Shown here one piece after another: positions 62,766 through 64,000 of a stretch of DNA of 64,000 nt. Source of the DNA: Pseudarthrobacter sp. L1SW (lineage in GTDB: Bacteria > Actinomycetota > Actinomycetes > Actinomycetales > Micrococcaceae); the NCBI RefSeq assembly GCF_020809045.1, contig NZ_CP078079.1, positions 1,612,001 through 1,676,000 on the forward strand, given 5' to 3'. Both the position numbers and the translations under genes were made by a program. The notes under the pieces are model-generated. The model was given only the letters and a program-made list of their open reading frames with translations, was not told the origin of the DNA and made no database searches. How positions within the stretch are numbered: the first letter of the stretch is position 1; every line of letters begins with the position of its first letter.

Positions 62766-64000
62766 ATGGAAGATTTGCAGGCACCCGAGGTGCCGGGCTT
62801 CGCCGTCGAACGCTTGCTTGGGCAGGGCTGCAGCGCGCTTGTCTGGCTGGCCAGGGAGCAAAGGACGGGGCGGAACTTCGCGGTGAAATGCTTCCGCCCG
62901 GGCCCGGGCGGGGTAGAGGATGCCGAAGCGGTCACGGAAGACGCGGTGCGGCGCGAGATCCGGATCCTGTCTGCCCTGGACCACCAGCATCTGGTCAAAG
63001 CGTATGATGCCGTCCGGCTGCCCGGGCCGCCGGACGGCGGAACGGCCCTGGTCATGGACTACGCGCCAGGCGGGTCCCTGGCAGCCCTGGTAGCCAACCG
63101 CGGCCGGCTCAGTATTGGGGAGACAGTGACAGTGCTGACGCCCCTGGCCCAGGTCCTGGGCTACCTGCACGGCAAAGGATTTACCCACTCGGATGTCTCT
63201 CCGGGAAACGTCCTGTTCACCGGACAGGGCAAGCCGCTGCTGTCCGACCTCGGCATTGCGCGCATGTTGGGTGACCCCGGCAGCGCCGGGCGTTCCGGGA
63301 CGCCCGGCTTCGTGGACCCGGCCCCGGTGGACGCGGTGCGGGGCCTGCAGCCGGAACGGGATGTGTATTCGACGGCGGCACTTGGCTGGTTCTGCCTCAC
63401 CGGCCAGGCTCCGCCACGGACGGCTGACCGCCCGCCGCTGTCCCTCCTGGTTCCGGAGGTTCCGCGGGAGCTTGCGGCCGCCTTGGAGGCCGGCCTCAAC
63501 GAGGACCGGAGGAGCCGGCCCACGGCGGCGTCCTTGGCCATAGCCGTCTACCGCAGCGCATCGCCCCGGCCGCTGGATCTCGCGGCCTCGGTCCATCCCA
63601 CGGTGATCCCGGAGTTGATGACCCGCCGGCACGTCCCGGCACCCTCCCGGCGCGGAGCAGTGCAGGACAAAGCCGCGGCCGCTGTCAGGCGGATCGCCAC
63701 TGCGGCGTGGGTGCGGCTGCCCCAGCCGAGGCAACGCATGCCTTTCCCGGACACAGCGGGTGAAGCCCACCCTTCCCAGGGCAAACACGCGCGCTCAGCT
63801 CCCGGCGCGCGCACACCGGCCGGCGGGGTCCGGCGCCGTGTGCGGGTGCTGCGCCTGCTGCCGGCCGCAGTGGCAGTGGCAGCTGCCGGCCTGTGGTGGC
63901 TTTCCGGAACTGGAGGCACGCCCGCCGAATCTGCCCCCGCACCGGGATCAGCCGGTGCCACCGCCGGACCGGCACCGGCAGCGGCCGGGACCGAAGGAGG
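62766..64000 (+). CDS. Atypical membrane Ser/Thr kinase-like protein, 3'-truncated by the window edge
   Basis: The frame is open from ATG 62766 to the last base (411 codons) and runs off the window. Residues 10-270 have a protein-kinase fold: a glycine loop GQGCSALV, the VAIK lysine Lys41 (FAVKCF), a helix-C glutamate Glu64 and a catalytic-loop aspartate Asp143. The catalytic loop, however, reads HSDVSPGN (141-148): the usual Arg and the lysine two residues after Asp are both Ser. DFG is DLG (161-163), and the APE motif is DPA. A Pro/Arg-rich linker, a basic stretch and one membrane helix (about 362-380) lead to an Ala/Pro-rich outer segment that continues outside. It may be a weak kinase or a pseudokinase. 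TAGACA lies six bases upstream of the ATG. Confidence 0.88.
   Translation, partial: MEDLQAPEVPGFAVERLLGQGCSALVWLAREQRTGRNFAVKCFRPGPGGVEDAEAVTEDAVRREIRILSALDHQHLVKAYDAVRLPGPPDGGTALVMDYAPGGSLAALVANRGRLSIGETVTVLTPLAQVLGYLHGKGFTHSDVSPGNVLFTGQGKPLLSDLGIARMLGDPGSAGRSGTPGFVDPAPVDAVRGLQPERDVYSTAALGWFCLTGQAPPRTADRPPLSLLVPEVPRELAAALEAGLNEDRRSRPTAASLAIAVYRSASPRPLDLAASVHPTVIPELMTRRHVPAPSRRGAVQDKAAAAVRRIATAAWVRLPQPRQRMPFPDTAGEAHPSQGKHARSAPGARTPAGGVRRRVRVLRLLPAAVAVAAAGLWWLSGTGGTPAESAPAPGSAGATAGPAPAAAGTEG

Noticed and set aside
1..64000. CRISPR arrays, insertion sequences, prophage, tRNA or rRNA genes
   Set aside because: I saw no regularly spaced repeats, transposase or integrase motifs, attachment repeats or tRNA cloverleaf in the gaps, which are nearly all short.

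Overview
The window is a high-GC actinobacterial chromosome segment made almost entirely of core genes. Gene content and order point to the Micrococcaceae (Arthrobacter/Pseudarthrobacter type); this is inference, not a database match. The clues are a division and cell-wall (dcw) cluster without ftsA or ddl but with sepF, yggT and wag31; a MurE without the DNPR motif of diaminopimelate-adding enzymes; a polyphosphate-type glucokinase; paired glutamine synthetases around glnE; and many apparently leaderless genes. There are no rRNA or tRNA genes, CRISPR arrays, insertion sequences or phage genes.

Layout. 1-18.4 kb: the 3' part of pyruvate carboxylase, a convergent long-chain acyl-CoA ligase, a ROK sugar kinase, a three-gene minus-strand unit (two tandem alpha/beta hydrolases and a small membrane protein), an acylglycerolphosphate acyltransferase, class II DAHP synthase, a PASTA-domain Ser/Thr kinase, a LysM/lytic-transglycosylase wall protein, an Rv2175c-like DNA-binding protein, a polyprenyl diphosphate synthase, a lipoprotein and DNA polymerase IV. 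18.7-39.1 kb: a DUF3040 protein, then the dcw cluster mraZ-rsmH-ftsL-ftsI-murE-murF-mraY-murD-ftsW-murG-murC-ftsQ-ftsZ-pgeF-yggS-sepF-yggT-wag31, all on the plus strand and mostly overlapping or nearly so. 39.2-47.5 kb: lspA-rluD, dnaE, a flavin reductase, a membrane protein, hisD and nrdR. 47.6-51.4 kb: a short-chain dehydrogenase, polyphosphate glucokinase, methionine aminopeptidase, a 54-residue small protein and panB. 51.7-62.6 kb: glnA2-glnE, a VOC protein, an acetyltransferase, glnA1, an RDD membrane protein, DUF3817 and DUF4191 proteins, and lipB-lipA. The window ends inside an atypical protein kinase that begins at 62766.

The gene order recalls two Mycobacterium tuberculosis neighbourhoods: Rv2145c-Rv2187 (wag31 to fadD15, including idsA2, Rv2175c, pknL, aroG and an acyltransferase) and Rv2217-Rv2225 (lipB, lipA, Rv2219, glnA1, glnE, glnA2, panB). 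In function the window links precursor supply (pyruvate carboxylase, DAHP synthase, prenyl diphosphates), peptidoglycan synthesis and division, and nitrogen assimilation with its adenylylation control.

The most interesting signals are regulatory. There is a four-half-site GlnR-like box upstream of glnA1, and next to it an unassigned pair of identical palindromes 22 bp apart at the RDD promoter. Three MtrA-like 9-mers lie upstream of the LysM/transglycosylase gene. A palindrome sits inside the predicted fadD promoter. Three GTGG boxes with exact 10-bp period overlap the mraZ promoter, and paired NrdR-like boxes precede nrdR. Eight genes show TANNNT-N6-RTG leaderless promoters. The kinase at the right edge has lost the catalytic-loop lysine. 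I see no wholly new multigene system; the candidates for novelty are the RDD operator pair and the edge kinase.
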